A stretch of 62,742 bases of DNA from Hylemonella sp. (GTDB taxonomy: Bacteria > Pseudomonadota > Gammaproteobacteria > Burkholderiales > Burkholderiaceae_C): assembly GCA_030695415.1 (NCBI GenBank), contig JAUYQZ010000017.1, positions 1 through 62,742 on the forward strand, in the 5' to 3' direction. The notes beneath the pieces are model-generated. The model was not told the DNA's origin and searched no databases. It saw only the letters and a program-made list of their open reading frames with translations. This document shows positions 7,673 to 17,774 of the stretch, in pieces (the first letter of the stretch is position 1; each line of letters opens with the position of its first letter). A program made the translations under genes and the position numbers.

Positions 7673-8956
7673 TCAGCCGTGCAGGTCGTCGCGGCGGGCG
7701 ATTTCGAGCAGGCGCGCGAGCTCGTGCGGGTGCGCCACCTCGTTGTGGGCGTGCCAGCGTTTGATGATCCACATGACCCCAGCGACTATGACGCCGAAGA
7801 TGGTGATGGCGGCAAAGGCCGACAGCCCCATGCCGGTGGAGAAGCTGTAGAGAAAACCCAGGCCCAGGATGCAGGCCTGCTCGTTGAAGTTCTGCACCGC
7901 GATCGAGCGGCCGGCGCCCATGAGATTGTGCCCGCGGTGTTGCAGCAGCGCGTTCATGGGCACGACCAGGAAGCCGCCCAGGCCGCCGAGCAGGATCAGG
8001 AACGGCGCGGCCAGCCAGACGTTGTCGATGAAGTTCATGAGGATGACCAGCGCCCCCATGGCAATGCCCAGCGGCATGACCTTGGTGGCCTGGTCCAGCT
8101 TCATGCGCACCGACGCCACCACCGCGCCCACCGCCGTGCCAATGGCGACCACACCCACCAGGCCTGAGGCCTGCGTGGTGCTGTAGCCCAGAGCCGCAGC
8201 GGCCCAGGCCAGCACGATGTAGCGCAGGTTGCCGCTGACGCCCCAGAACAGGGTGGTGGTGGCCAGCGAAATCTGGCCCAGGCGGTCGCGCCACAGGCGG
8301 GTGTTGCAGGTCCAGAAATCGGGCAGCAGCGTCAGCGGGTTGCGGGGCAGGTGGCGCGGCGTGGCGCCGGTCAGCGGGATGCGGGTGTTGAACCAGGCGG
8401 CCAGCACATAGACCAGCACCAGCGAGGCAATCGCCGCTTCGGCGCGGGTGTTGATGCCGGTGTCCAGACCGGGGATGTCCACCGCCAGCAGCCAGGCTGA
8501 GAGCACCGGCCCCACCAGCTGGCCGCCCAGCAGCACGCCCAGAATGATGGAGGCGATGGTCAGCCCCTCGATCCAGCCGTTGGCCTTGACCAGTTGCGAG
8601 GGCGGCAGCAGCTCGGTGAGGATGCCGTACTTGGCCGGCGAATACGCCGCCGCGCCCAGGCCCACCACCGCGTAGGCCAGCAGGGGGTGTACGCCGGCCA
8701 GCATCAGCAGGCAGCCCACCACCTTGATGGCGTTGCTGATGAACATCACCTGCCCCTTGGGCTTGGCGTCGGCGAAGGCGCCCACAAAAGGCGCCAGAAT
8801 CACGTAGAAGAGTGCGAACATGGGCACCAGTGCCGCGCTCTGCCACTCGGGCGCATGGCGGCTGCGCAGCAGCTCGATGGCGGCCACAAACAGCGCGTTG
8901 TCAGCCAGAGAGCTGAAAAACTGCGCCGTCATGATGGTGTAGAAGCCGCGCTTCAT
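7673..8956 (-). CDS. lplT: Lysophospholipid transporter LplT-like MFS protein
   Basis: A 427-residue major-facilitator protein with about 12 membrane segments. The N-terminus MKRGFYTIMTAQFFSSLADN with LFVAAIELL, and PAKYGILTELLPPSQLVKANGW in two parts, are distinctive of LplT, which flips lysophospholipids across the inner membrane for reacylation. In enterobacteria lplT sits beside the acyltransferase gene aas. Here its neighbours are a c-di-GMP protein and, divergently, alanine racemase. The same lplT-alr neighbourhood is familiar from related betaproteobacteria. The start at 8956 is the only ATG that gives the full first helix. Confidence 0.85.
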   Translation of the reverse strand: MKRGFYTIMTAQFFSSLADNALFVAAIELLRSRHAPEWQSAALVPMFALFYVILAPFVGAFADAKPKGQVMFISNAIKVVGCLLMLAGVHPLLAYAVVGLGAAAYSPAKYGILTELLPPSQLVKANGWIEGLTIASIILGVLLGGQLVGPVLSAWLLAVDIPGLDTGINTRAEAAIASLVLVYVLAAWFNTRIPLTGATPRHLPRNPLTLLPDFWTCNTRLWRDRLGQISLATTTLFWGVSGNLRYIVLAWAAAALGYSTTQASGLVGVVAIGTAVGAVVASVRMKLDQATKVMPLGIAMGALVILMNFIDNVWLAAPFLILLGGLGGFLVVPMNALLQHRGHNLMGAGRSIAVQNFNEQACILGLGFLYSFSTGMGLSAFAAITIFGVIVAGVMWIIKRWHAHNEVAHPHELARLLEIARRDDLHG

Positions 8957-9115
8957 GGCGATGAATTTCCGGGGCGGTCAGGCGTTCTGGGCGCGGTGGG
9001 TGTCGAAAGTGCGGGTACAAACTGGCTTGTCTCAAATGCCACGAATTTGTAAACGCCTGTCACGGGTGGGCGGGTTATAGCATGCCCACCACGTCCGCAT
9101 TTCTCTCAGATCGCC

Positions 9116-10270
9116 ATGCCACGTCCCATTCTTGCCACCGTCCACACCCGGGCCTTGCGCCACAACCTTGAACGCGCCCGCCGGGCGGCCGGTGGCGATG
9201 CCAAGGTCTGGGCCGTCGTCAAGGCCAACGCCTACGGCCACGGCATCGAACGCGCCTTTGAAGGCCTGCGCGGCGCCGACGGTTTTGCCCTGCTCGATCT
9301 GGCCGAAGCCGAACGCCTGCGTGCGCTGGATTGGCGCGGCCCCATTCTGTTGCTGGAGGGTGTGTTCGAGGCGCGCGACCTGGAGCTGTGTTCGCGCCTC
9401 AACCTCTGGCACGCGGTGCACAGCAGCGAGCAGATCGACTGGCTGGCCGCCCACAAGACCCACCAGCCGCACCGCGTGTTTCTCAAGCTCAACTCGGGCA
9501 TGAACCGGCTGGGCTTCAAGCCCGAGGCCTTCCGCTCGGCCTGGGCGCGGCTCAACGCCTTGCCGCAGGTCGATGAAATTGGCTTCATGACCCACTTCAG
9601 CGACGCCGACGGCCCGCGCGGCGTGGCCCACCAGGTGGCCGCCTTCGAGGCCGTGACCCACGACCTGCCCGGCGAGCGCAGCCTGTGCAACAGCGCCGCC
9701 ACCTTGCGCCATGCCCACTGCCCGCTGGGCGCCGACGGCCAGGCCCAGACCCTGGCGGCCGACTGGGTGCGCGCCGGCATCATGCTGTACGGCGGCGCGC
9801 CCGACCACCCCGAGCGCACTGCCGCCGACTGGGGCCTGTTGCCGGCCATGACCCTGTCCAGCCGCCTGATTGGCGTGCAGGACTTGGCGGCTGGCGACAC
9901 CGTGGGTTACGGCTCGGCCTTTGTGGCCGAGCGGCCGATGAAGGTGGGTGTGGTGGCCTGCGGCTACGCCGACGGCTACCCGCGCCACGCCTCGGGCGTT
10001 GCTGCCACGGGCGGCATCGGCGGCCCGGTGCTGGTGGACGGCGTGCGCACCACGCTGCTGGGGCGGGTGAGCATGGACATGCTGGCGGTGGACCTCACCC
10101 CTGTGCTGGCCGCCGGCCGCAACGCCGGCCTGGGCGCCGAGGTGGTGTTGTGGGGCCGCAGCGCCAGCGGCGCGGTGCTCAGCGCCGACGAGGTGGCGTT
10201 TGCCGCCGGCACCATCAGCTACGAACTCACCTGCGGGGTGGCGCAGCGGGTGCCGTTTGTGGTGGATTGA
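9116..10270 (+). CDS. alr: Alanine racemase
   Basis: A 384-residue fold-type III PLP enzyme that interconverts L- and D-alanine for peptidoglycan. The PLP lysine lies in [11 protein letters not shown] (lysine about residue 36). The second catalytic residue, a tyrosine, is in VGYGSAF, and the C-terminal domain carries GRVSMDM. Length and both motifs match the family closely. It is transcribed divergently from lplT, with about 160 bases between them. The gene is followed 69 bases later by a glutathione peroxidase gene in the same direction. Whether this is the biosynthetic or a catabolic (DadX-type) copy cannot be judged, but no D-amino-acid dehydrogenase gene is adjacent. Confidence 0.95.
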   Translation: MPRPILATVHTRALRHNLERARRAAGGDAKVWAVVKANAYGHGIERAFEGLRGADGFALLDLAEAERLRALDWRGPILLLEGVFEARDLELCSRLNLWHAVHSSEQIDWLAAHKTHQPHRVFLKLNSGMNRLGFKPEAFRSAWARLNALPQVDEIGFMTHFSDADGPRGVAHQVAAFEAVTHDLPGERSLCNSAATLRHAHCPLGADGQAQTLAADWVRAGIMLYGGAPDHPERTAADWGLLPAMTLSSRLIGVQDLAAGDTVGYGSAFVAERPMKVGVVACGYADGYPRHASGVAATGGIGGPVLVDGVRTTLLGRVSMDMLAVDLTPVLAAGRNAGLGAEVVLWGRSASGAVLSADEVAFAAGTISYELTCGVAQRVPFVVD

Positions 10271-10339
10271 CAGCGCGGCGACGGCGCCAGGGTTTTTGCC
10301 GGCGGCCTATCATGGTCTGCTGATCCATTGGAGCCCCGC

Positions 10340-10825
10340 ATGCCGTCCATCTACGATTTCGAAGCCGAATCCATCAGCGGCAAACCCGTTGCCTTGTCCC
10401 AGTACAAGGGCAAGGCGCTGCTGATCGTCAACACCGCCAGCGCCTGCGGCTTCACGCCGCAGTTTGCGGGCCTGGAAAAGCTGCATCAGGAATATGGCCC
10501 GCGGGGCCTGGTGGTGCTGGGTTTTCCGTGCAACCAGTTTGGCAGCCAGGACCCGGGCGACAACAGCGAGATCGCCAGCTTCTGCCAGGTGAACTACGGC
10601 GTCGATTTCCCCATGATGGCCAAAATCGACGTCAACGGATCGGAGGCGCACCCCTTGTACCAATGGTTGTGCGCCGAAGCCCCAGGCCTGCTGGGCAGCA
10701 AGGCCATCAAATGGAACTTCACCAAGTTTCTGGTGGGCAAGGATGGCCAGGTGATCAAGCGCTATGCGCCGCAGGACGCGCCGGCTTCATTGGCCAAGGA
10801 CATCGCGGCGGCATTGGCGGCCTGA
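10340..10825 (+). CDS. Glutathione peroxidase family protein (cysteine type)
   Basis: A 161-residue thioredoxin-fold peroxidase. The peroxidatic cysteine is in NTASACGFTPQF, where animal enzymes have selenocysteine. The glutamine and tryptophan of the active site are in GFPCNQFGSQ and KWNFTKFLV. Bacterial members reduce lipid and other hydroperoxides, usually with thioredoxin as donor rather than glutathione. The ATG at 10340 is preferred over an upstream TTG because it gives the standard start before IYDF. It converges on the gcdR gene, with only 3 bases between the two stops. Confidence 0.93.
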   Translation: MPSIYDFEAESISGKPVALSQYKGKALLIVNTASACGFTPQFAGLEKLHQEYGPRGLVVLGFPCNQFGSQDPGDNSEIASFCQVNYGVDFPMMAKIDVNGSEAHPLYQWLCAEAPGLLGSKAIKWNFTKFLVGKDGQVIKRYAPQDAPASLAKDIAAALAA

Positions 10826-10828
10826 GCC

Positions 10829-11734
10829 TCAGGTGGCCCCCGTGGCGGCCGCCACCAGCCACGCCCGCAACAGCCCCACCGCAATCGGTTCCTCGGCCAG
10901 TTCGGGTGTGACGAACCAGTAGCGCCGGCCGCTGGCCAGCGGCCGGTCGCAGGCCACCAGCAGCTCGCCGCGCGCGAGTTCGTCTGCCACCAGCAGGCGT
11001 GGCACCAGGGCCACGCCCAGGCCGCAGGCCGCCGCCGCCACGGTGAGAGAAAACAGCTCGTGACGCGGGCCGGCCAGGGCCAGGGGCGTGTTCACGCCGT
11101 GGGCTTCGAACCACTGGCGCCAGGCATCTGGCCGGGTGCTTTGCTGCAGCAGGGGCAGCTGGGCCACATCGGCGGGCTGCAGTTTTTTGCGCCCGGCCAG
11201 CAGCGCCGGGCCACAGACCGGCACCACCACTTCGGGCAGCAGCTCGGTGGCCTGGGTGCCGGCCCAGTTGGCCACCTGCTCGGGCGTGCCGGCATACAGG
11301 GCGGCGTCGCGTTCGCTCTCGGCAAACAAAAAGGGCCGGGTGCTGGTTTCGATGTGCACCACGATTTCGGGGTGTTGCTGCGCCAGCGCAGGCAGGCGCG
11401 GCATCAGCCAGCGGGTGGCAAAGGTGGGCACGGCGGCCAGGTGCACGGCGCGGCTCTGGCCGAAGCGGGCCATGGCGTCCAGGGTGTCGCGCTCCAGCGC
11501 GTCGAGCCGGCGCGCCACCTGTTGGGCGTATTCGGCGCCGCTGGGCGTGAGCAGCACGCCGTGGCGGGTGCGCTGGAACAACTGCACATTCAGGAATGAC
11601 TCCAGCTGCGCGATCTGGCGCGACACCGCGCTTTGTGTGAGCGCGAGTTCCTGCGCCGCACGGGTGTAGCTCTGGTGGCGGGCCGCCGACTCGAAACACT
11701 GCAGGGCCTGGGTGGACGGGATCTTGCGTCGCAT
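10829..11734 (-). CDS. gcdR: GcvA/GcdR-type LysR regulator, divergent from gcdH
   Basis: A 301-residue LysR protein of the GcvA-like subgroup. The start MRRKIPSTQALQCFESAARH and the helix-turn-helix AAQELALTQSAVSRQIAQLE are typical. It is divergent from a glutaryl-CoA dehydrogenase gene, the arrangement described for gcdR in Pseudomonas, where the regulator controls glutarate/lysine catabolism. The open frame extends 28 codons upstream, but the ATG at 11734 is chosen because the family starts there and the extension would run through the promoter region. The effector is inferred to be a glutarate-pathway metabolite. Confidence 0.82.
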   Translation of the reverse strand: MRRKIPSTQALQCFESAARHQSYTRAAQELALTQSAVSRQIAQLESFLNVQLFQRTRHGVLLTPSGAEYAQQVARRLDALERDTLDAMARFGQSRAVHLAAVPTFATRWLMPRLPALAQQHPEIVVHIETSTRPFLFAESERDAALYAGTPEQVANWAGTQATELLPEVVVPVCGPALLAGRKKLQPADVAQLPLLQQSTRPDAWRQWFEAHGVNTPLALAGPRHELFSLTVAAAACGLGVALVPRLLVADELARGELLVACDRPLASGRRYWFVTPELAEEPIAVGLLRAWLVAAATGAT

Positions 11735-11750
11735 GGCAGCATTGTGCTTA

Positions 11751-11771
11751 TAAATGCGTGTTGCGCATATC
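11751..11771. promoter_or_regulatory. Candidate LysR (GcdR) operator
   Basis: ATGCG (11754-11758) and CGCAT (11764-11768) form a perfect dyad with a 5-base spacer, and it contains the T-N11-A pattern of LysR sites (T11755, A11767). It lies between gcdR and gcdH, 20 bases from the gcdR start codon, so it suits autoregulation plus activation of gcdH. Binding by GcdR is inference. Confidence 0.5.
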
Positions 11772-11863
11772 TGGGTGCAAAACAATTGTTTGCCAAAGCC
11801 GGTGGCGGCGCCTAGCATCCGCTCTGTTCAACCCAACTTGTCACACATCTTCAGGAGACCACC

Positions 11864-13060
11864 ATGGCCCACGCCACATTCCAATGGGACGACCCGTTTC
11901 TGCTGAGCCAGCAGCTCACCGACGAAGAGCGCATGGTGCGCGAGGCCGCTGCCGCCTACTGCCAGGACAAGCTGGCCAGCCGCGTGCAGCACGCTTTCCG
12001 CAACGAAACGACCGACCCGGCCATCTTCCGCGAGATGGGCGAGCTCGGCCTGCTGGGCCCGACCATCCCCGAGCAGTACGGCGGCCCGGGCCTGAACTAC
12101 GTGGCCTACGGCCTGATCGCCCGCGAAGTCGAGCGTGTGGATTCGGGCTACCGCTCCATGGCCAGCGTGCAGAGTTCGCTGGTGATGGTGCCGATCTATG
12201 AATTCGGCACCGAAGCCCAGCGCCAGAAGTTCCTGCCCAAGCTGGCCACCGGCGAGTGGATCGGCTGCTTCGGCCTGACCGAACCCGACCACGGCTCAGA
12301 CCCCGGCAGCATGGCCACCCGCGCCTACAAAACGGCCGGCGGCTACAAGCTCAAGGGCAGCAAGATGTGGATTTCCAACAGCCCCATCGCCGACGTGTTT
12401 GTGGTCTGGGCCAAGGAAGTGTCCGAAGGCGGCGCGGTCGGCCCCATCCGCGGTTTTGTGCTGGAAAAAGGCATGAAGGGCCTGAGCGCTCCGGCCATCC
12501 ATGGCAAGGTGGGCCTGCGCGCCTCCATCACCGGTGAGATCGTGATGGACGACGTGTTCTGCCCCGAGGAAAACGCCTTCCCCGAAGTGCAAGGCCTCAA
12601 GGGACCGTTCACCTGCCTCAACAGCGCGCGCTACGGCATCGCCTGGGGCGCCCTGGGTGCCGCCGAGGACTGCTGGCACCGTTCGCGCCAGTACGTGCTG
12701 GACCGCAAGCAGTTTGGCCGCCCCCTGGCCGCCAACCAGCTGATCCAGAAAAAGCTGGCCGACATGCTGACCGAAATTTCGCTGGGCCTGCAAGGCTGCC
12801 TGCGCCTGGGCCGCATGAAGGACGAAGGCATTGCTTCGGTGGAGGCCACCTCCATCGTCAAGCGCAACAGCTGCGGCAAGGCGCTGGACATCGCCCGCAT
12901 GGCGCGCGACATGATGGGCGGCAACGGCATCAGCGACGAATACGGCGTGGCACGCCACCTGGTCAACCTGGAAGTGGTGAACACCTACGAAGGTACCCAT
13001 GACATCCACGCGCTGATCCTGGGCCGTGCACAGACCGGCATTGCAGCTTTTGCGAACTGA
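11864..13060 (+). CDS. gcdH: Glutaryl-CoA dehydrogenase
   Basis: A 398-residue FAD-dependent acyl-CoA dehydrogenase that oxidises and decarboxylates glutaryl-CoA to crotonyl-CoA in lysine, tryptophan and glutarate breakdown. [37 protein letters not shown] (shortened) and the catalytic glutamate context [17 protein letters not shown] match glutaryl-CoA dehydrogenases specifically, not general short-chain enzymes. AGGAG lies 7 bases before the ATG. It is followed 80 bases downstream by a class III CoA-transferase gene, which would activate glutarate. Electron transfer to ETF is expected. Confidence 0.95.
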   Translation: MAHATFQWDDPFLLSQQLTDEERMVREAAAAYCQDKLASRVQHAFRNETTDPAIFREMGELGLLGPTIPEQYGGPGLNYVAYGLIAREVERVDSGYRSMASVQSSLVMVPIYEFGTEAQRQKFLPKLATGEWIGCFGLTEPDHGSDPGSMATRAYKTAGGYKLKGSKMWISNSPIADVFVVWAKEVSEGGAVGPIRGFVLEKGMKGLSAPAIHGKVGLRASITGEIVMDDVFCPEENAFPEVQGLKGPFTCLNSARYGIAWGALGAAEDCWHRSRQYVLDRKQFGRPLAANQLIQKKLADMLTEISLGLQGCLRLGRMKDEGIASVEATSIVKRNSCGKALDIARMARDMMGGNGISDEYGVARHLVNLEVVNTYEGTHDIHALILGRAQTGIAAFAN

Positions 13061-13140
13061 TCGCACACTGAATCGCTGACTTCAGGCGCCCTGTCTCCTC
13101 GCTGGAGCCAGGGCGTTGTCCATTTGTTGAGAAGCACCCC

Positions 13141-14370
13141 ATGACCACCACCCCCGGCGCCCTGTCCCACCTCAAAGTCCTCGACCTGTCCCGCGTGCTC
13201 GCGGGCCCCTGGTGCACCCAGATACTGGCCGACCTGGGGGCCGATGTGGTCAAGGTCGAGAAGCCCGGTGAGGGCGACGACACCCGCAAATGGGGCCCGC
13301 CCTTTGTCAAGGACGCGGCCGGCAACCACACCGAACACGCCAGCTACTACACCGCCGCCAACCGCAACAAACGCTCGGTCACCATCGACATGGCCCTGCC
13401 CGAAGGTCAGGCACTGATCCGCCAGATGGCAGCGCAAGCCGATGTGCTGGTGGAGAACTTCAAGGTCGGTGGCCTGAAAAAATACGGATTGGACTACGCC
13501 AGCCTGAAGGCCGTGAACCCGCGCCTGATTTATTGCTCGGTCACCGGCTTTGGCCAGACCGGCCCGCACGCCGAACGCGCCGGCTACGACCTCATGATCC
13601 AGGCCACCAGCGGCATGATGAGCATCACCGGCCGCCCCGACGACGTGCCCGGCGGCGGCCCACAGCGCGTGGGCGTGGCGCTGACCGACATCTTCACGGG
13701 CGTCTATGCCTCCAGCGCCATCCTCGCCGCGCTGGAAACCCGCCACCGCACGGGCACCGGCCAGCACATCGACATGGCTTTGCTCGACGTCGGCATGGCC
13801 ATCCTCGCCAACCAGGCCGCCTCGTACCTGAACGCCGGCATCGTGCCGCAGCGCCAGGGCAACAGCCACCCCAGCCTGGCGCCTTACCAGGACTTCCCCA
13901 CGGCCGACGGCTCCATGCTGCTGGCCATTGGCAACGACGGCCAGTTCGCCCGCTTCTGCGCGGCGGCCGGCCACCCCGAATGGGCGCAAGACCCGCGTTA
14001 CGCCAGCAACACCTTGCGGGTGCAACACCGCGAGGTGCTGATTCCGGCCATGAGCGAAGCCACACGCACCCGCAGCACGGCCGAGTGGATCGCGCTGCTG
14101 GAGGACAAGGCCGTGCCCTGCGGCCCCATCAACGACATCGGCCAGGCTTTTGCCGACGAGCAGGTGCAAGCACGTGGCCTGGCGATTGCGCAGCAGCGCG
14201 AAGACGGCCTGGCCATACGCAGCGTGGCCAGCCCCATCCGCCTGGGCGATTACCCGGTGCAGCTGCGCCACGCGCCGCCCACGCTGGGCCAACACACCGA
14301 CGAGGTGCTGGCCGAGCTGGGGCTGGATGCGGCGCGCATCGCCGCGCTCAAACAGGGCGGCGTGGTCTGA
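13141..14370 (+). CDS. gcdG: CaiB/BaiF-family (class III) CoA-transferase, probably glutarate-activating
   Basis: A 409-residue class III CoA-transferase. LKVLDLSRVLAGPWCTQILA with DLGADVVKVE at the N-terminus, NRNKRSVTIDM, and DVLVENFKVG are family signatures. The catalytic aspartate lies in the usual place in the YDLMIQATSGMMSITG region. Directly downstream of gcdH and matching the gcdH-gcdG pair of Pseudomonas, it probably transfers CoA to glutarate from succinyl-CoA or another donor. Substrate is inferred from context; the family also handles carnitine, succinate and oxalate. Confidence 0.85.
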   Translation: MTTTPGALSHLKVLDLSRVLAGPWCTQILADLGADVVKVEKPGEGDDTRKWGPPFVKDAAGNHTEHASYYTAANRNKRSVTIDMALPEGQALIRQMAAQADVLVENFKVGGLKKYGLDYASLKAVNPRLIYCSVTGFGQTGPHAERAGYDLMIQATSGMMSITGRPDDVPGGGPQRVGVALTDIFTGVYASSAILAALETRHRTGTGQHIDMALLDVGMAILANQAASYLNAGIVPQRQGNSHPSLAPYQDFPTADGSMLLAIGNDGQFARFCAAAGHPEWAQDPRYASNTLRVQHREVLIPAMSEATRTRSTAEWIALLEDKAVPCGPINDIGQAFADEQVQARGLAIAQQREDGLAIRSVASPIRLGDYPVQLRHAPPTLGQHTDEVLAELGLDAARIAALKQGGVV

Positions 14371-14382
14371 GACGCTGAGGGC

Positions 14383-14862
14383 TCAGGCGCTGGCTTGCGG
14401 CGGGGTGTCCAACGCGTCCAGCAAGGCCTGCGTGTTGTCGGTCGGCAGTTCTGCCGGGCTTTCGGCGGCGGCGCTCTCGGCCGGCGGGTCCGCTGACACG
14501 GGCGCCGGTGTGTCTGCAACCGGTGCTTCGGCCACCGCATCGGTGGGCGGGGTCTCCACCGGTGCCGGCGCGGGCGCGGGCGCGCTCGCTGGCGCCCGCG
14601 CCTGGTTCTCCAGGTAGCGGGCGATGTTGCGGCTGATGCGTTCCAGCGCCACGCCTTGGCCGCGCGTGCGTGCCTCGCCCAGGTCTTGCAGGCGCGCCTG
14701 CACCTTGAGCAGACCGGCCGGCGCGTCGGTGTTTTGTGCGGCGTCCGACAGCGTGACCGTGGTGCTGGCTGGCGCCGCGTCGTCACGGCCCGCTTTGGAC
14801 GGTTTGCCCGCAGGTGGCTCGCGTTGCAGGCTGGGTGGGTTGGGCGGGTGGCCGATTTTCAT
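14383..14862 (-). CDS. Proline/alanine-rich protein with a FlgM-like N-terminal pattern
   Basis: A 159-residue protein with no transmembrane segment or signal peptide. It starts MKIGHPPNPPSLQ, followed by a low-complexity linker, then TTVTLSDAAQ and a helix-rich stretch (VQARLQDLGEARTRGQGV and on). The C-terminal third is an Ala/Pro/Glu-rich tail containing a run of alternating alanine and proline. The MKI start and the S-T-x-V-x-L-S motif recall FlgM, the anti-sigma-28 factor, but the helix that binds sigma-28 is not convincingly present and no flagellar genes are near. AGGAG sits 7 bases before the ATG at 14862. Function is unknown; the FlgM link is a weak hint. Confidence 0.6.
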   Translation of the reverse strand: MKIGHPPNPPSLQREPPAGKPSKAGRDDAAPASTTVTLSDAAQNTDAPAGLLKVQARLQDLGEARTRGQGVALERISRNIARYLENQARAPASAPAPAPAPVETPPTDAVAEAPVADTPAPVSADPPAESAAAESPAELPTDNTQALLDALDTPPQASA

Positions 14863-15023
14863 GGCGGGCTCCTGTGGCGGGACGCAATTGGGGTGAGTCT
14901 TCAATGTAGGCTGGGAGCCCGCCTGGCCAGCCGCAGATAAGTGCTCAGAAAGCCCCGCATTTCTGGGGCAAGCGCCGGGGTCTCCCTACAATCGATCGAA
15001 CGTTCCAACCACAGGTTTACCCC

Positions 15024-16130
<1,107 letters not shown>

Positions 16131-16149
16131 GCCTGCGCGCCTGAGGTGC

Positions 16150-16728
16150 TCAGTCGCCGCTGCGCGGCCGTGTCGTGCTCGGTGCCTTGCGCAGTGACTT
16201 GCGCGGTGGCTTGCTGGCCTCGGCCAGCGCCAACTCGTCGCGGGCCAACGCATCGATGATGCGGATCAGGGTTCGGCGCGTGGTCTGCAGGTCCTGCTCG
16301 CTCACGCCTTCAACGCTGACCTGGTTCACATCCACGGCCAGGGGGATCAGCTGGCGCTTGAGCGCCTTGCCCGAGCGCGTGAGGAACACGTGCACGTTCT
16401 TGTTGTTGCCCGGCAGGTGTTTGCGTTCGATGTAGCCCAGCGCGTCCAGCGACTTCACCACCGCGAAGGTGGTCGAGTCGGTGATGCCGGCCAGCTCGCT
16501 CAGCTCGCGCTGGCTCAGACCGTCCTGCGCCCACAGCACCCGCAACACCGACCAGTGGCCGTAGTTCACGTCGTGCGGCTCCAGCCGCAGCTGCAGGCCG
16601 CGCACATAGGCGCGGGCGGCGTTGCGCACCAGCCGCGCCAGCCGCTCCTGGCCGTCGTCCATGCCGCCGCCAGCGGGGCCTGAGTCCTCACGCATGTCCA
16701 TCGCAGAGCTTTTTGAAGAGGTGGTCAC
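16150..16728 (-). CDS. MarR-family transcriptional regulator
   Basis: A 192-residue winged-helix regulator. YGHWSVLRVLWAQDGLSQRE, LSELAGITDSTTFAVVKSLD and GYIERKHLPGNNKNVHVFLT show the MarR core helices and the wing. It carries extensions at both ends: a polar N-terminal ~30 residues and a basic C-terminal tail with KPPRKSLRKAP. The start is uncertain: GTG at 16728, or ATG at 16701 or 16695. It follows a Bug-type binding-protein gene on the same strand after 28 bases, so the two may form one transcript. MarR regulators next to TctC/Bug proteins often control aromatic or carboxylate catabolism. The ligand is unknown. Confidence 0.88.
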   Translation of the reverse strand: MTTSSKSSAMDMREDSGPAGGGMDDGQERLARLVRNAARAYVRGLQLRLEPHDVNYGHWSVLRVLWAQDGLSQRELSELAGITDSTTFAVVKSLDALGYIERKHLPGNNKNVHVFLTRSGKALKRQLIPLAVDVNQVSVEGVSEQDLQTTRRTLIRIIDALARDELALAEASKPPRKSLRKAPSTTRPRSGD

Positions 16729-16756
16729 ACACCCATTCTAGAAGCCCGGCAGGGGC

Positions 16757-17737
16757 TCAGTTTTCGAGCGACAGGCCAATGGCCTTGGACACCTTGTTGA
16801 AGCGTTCGATGTCGTTCTTGATGGTGGTGCCAAACACCTCGGGGCCGAACACGCCGATGGTGTAGCCCGACTGCTCCAGGCGGCTGCGGATGTCGGGGCG
16901 CTCCATGATCTTGGCCACCTCGCGGTGCAGTTTGTGCGCGATGGCGTCGGGCGTCTTGGCCGGCGCCAGGATGCCGAACCACTGCTCCACGTCGTAGCCC
17001 GCCAGGCCGAATTCGGCCACCGTGGGCACGTCGGGCATGGCGAGCACGCGCTGCTTGGACGTGACAGCCAGCGGGCGGATCTTCTTGCCGGCCACCATGG
17101 GCACGGTGTTGGCCAGGGTGTTGATGCCCATGTCCACCTGACCCGACACCACATCGGTCATGGCCGGCGCGCAGCCTTTGTAGGCCACGTGAACCAGCTT
17201 GACCGCGGCCATCACCTCGATGGAGCCGCCGGCCAGGTGCTGGGGCGTGCCGGCGCCGCAAGAGGCGTAGCTCAGACCGTTGCTTGTCTTGGCGCCATCG
17301 AGCACGTCTTTGAATGACCGCAGCTTGGACGCCTCGGGCGCCGAGATCACCGAGGGCGTGGACGCGAACTGCACCACGCCGCGCAGGTCGGACACCGGGT
17401 TGAACGGCAGCTTGGAGAACACGCCCGGGTTGATGGCGTAGCTGCTGTTGACCACCAGCAGGGTGTAGCCGTCGGCGGGGCTCTTGGCCACGAACTCGGC
17501 GCCGATGTTGCCGCTGGCGCCGGGTTTGTTGTCCACCACCACGGTCTGGCCCATGGACTTGGTCAGCTCGGCGCCGATCAGGCGGGCCAACACGTCGGTG
17601 CCGCCACCGGGCGGGAAGGTCACCACAAACCGGATGGGTTTGTCGGGGTAGTTCTCGTCGCCCGCAGCCTGGGCCAGCAGCGCCCCGGCGGCCAGACAGG
17701 AAAAAGCGAGCGAACGAACCAGCATGTTGAGCTTCAT
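16757..17737 (-). CDS. Bug/TctC-family periplasmic solute-binding protein
   Basis: A 326-residue exported protein. A signal peptide occupies about the first 25 residues (hydrophobic core followed by AQAAG). The mature part opens with YPDKPIRFVVTFPPGGGTDV, the Bug-family signature, and has PGASGNIGAEFVAKSPADGYT and the later ILAPAKTPD. Bug proteins bind carboxylates or amino-acid derivatives. They are hugely expanded in Bordetella and Comamonadaceae, often without a transporter beside them, as here. The downstream MarR gene on the same strand may be co-transcribed. Ligand unknown. Confidence 0.93.
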   Translation of the reverse strand: MKLNMLVRSLAFSCLAAGALLAQAAGDENYPDKPIRFVVTFPPGGGTDVLARLIGAELTKSMGQTVVVDNKPGASGNIGAEFVAKSPADGYTLLVVNSSYAINPGVFSKLPFNPVSDLRGVVQFASTPSVISAPEASKLRSFKDVLDGAKTSNGLSYASCGAGTPQHLAGGSIEVMAAVKLVHVAYKGCAPAMTDVVSGQVDMGINTLANTVPMVAGKKIRPLAVTSKQRVLAMPDVPTVAEFGLAGYDVEQWFGILAPAKTPDAIAHKLHREVAKIMERPDIRSRLEQSGYTIGVFGPEVFGTTIKNDIERFNKVSKAIGLSLEN

Positions 17738-17774
17738 GGGAAACCTTCAGTGAATGGGAAACACCCCTGGCGCA

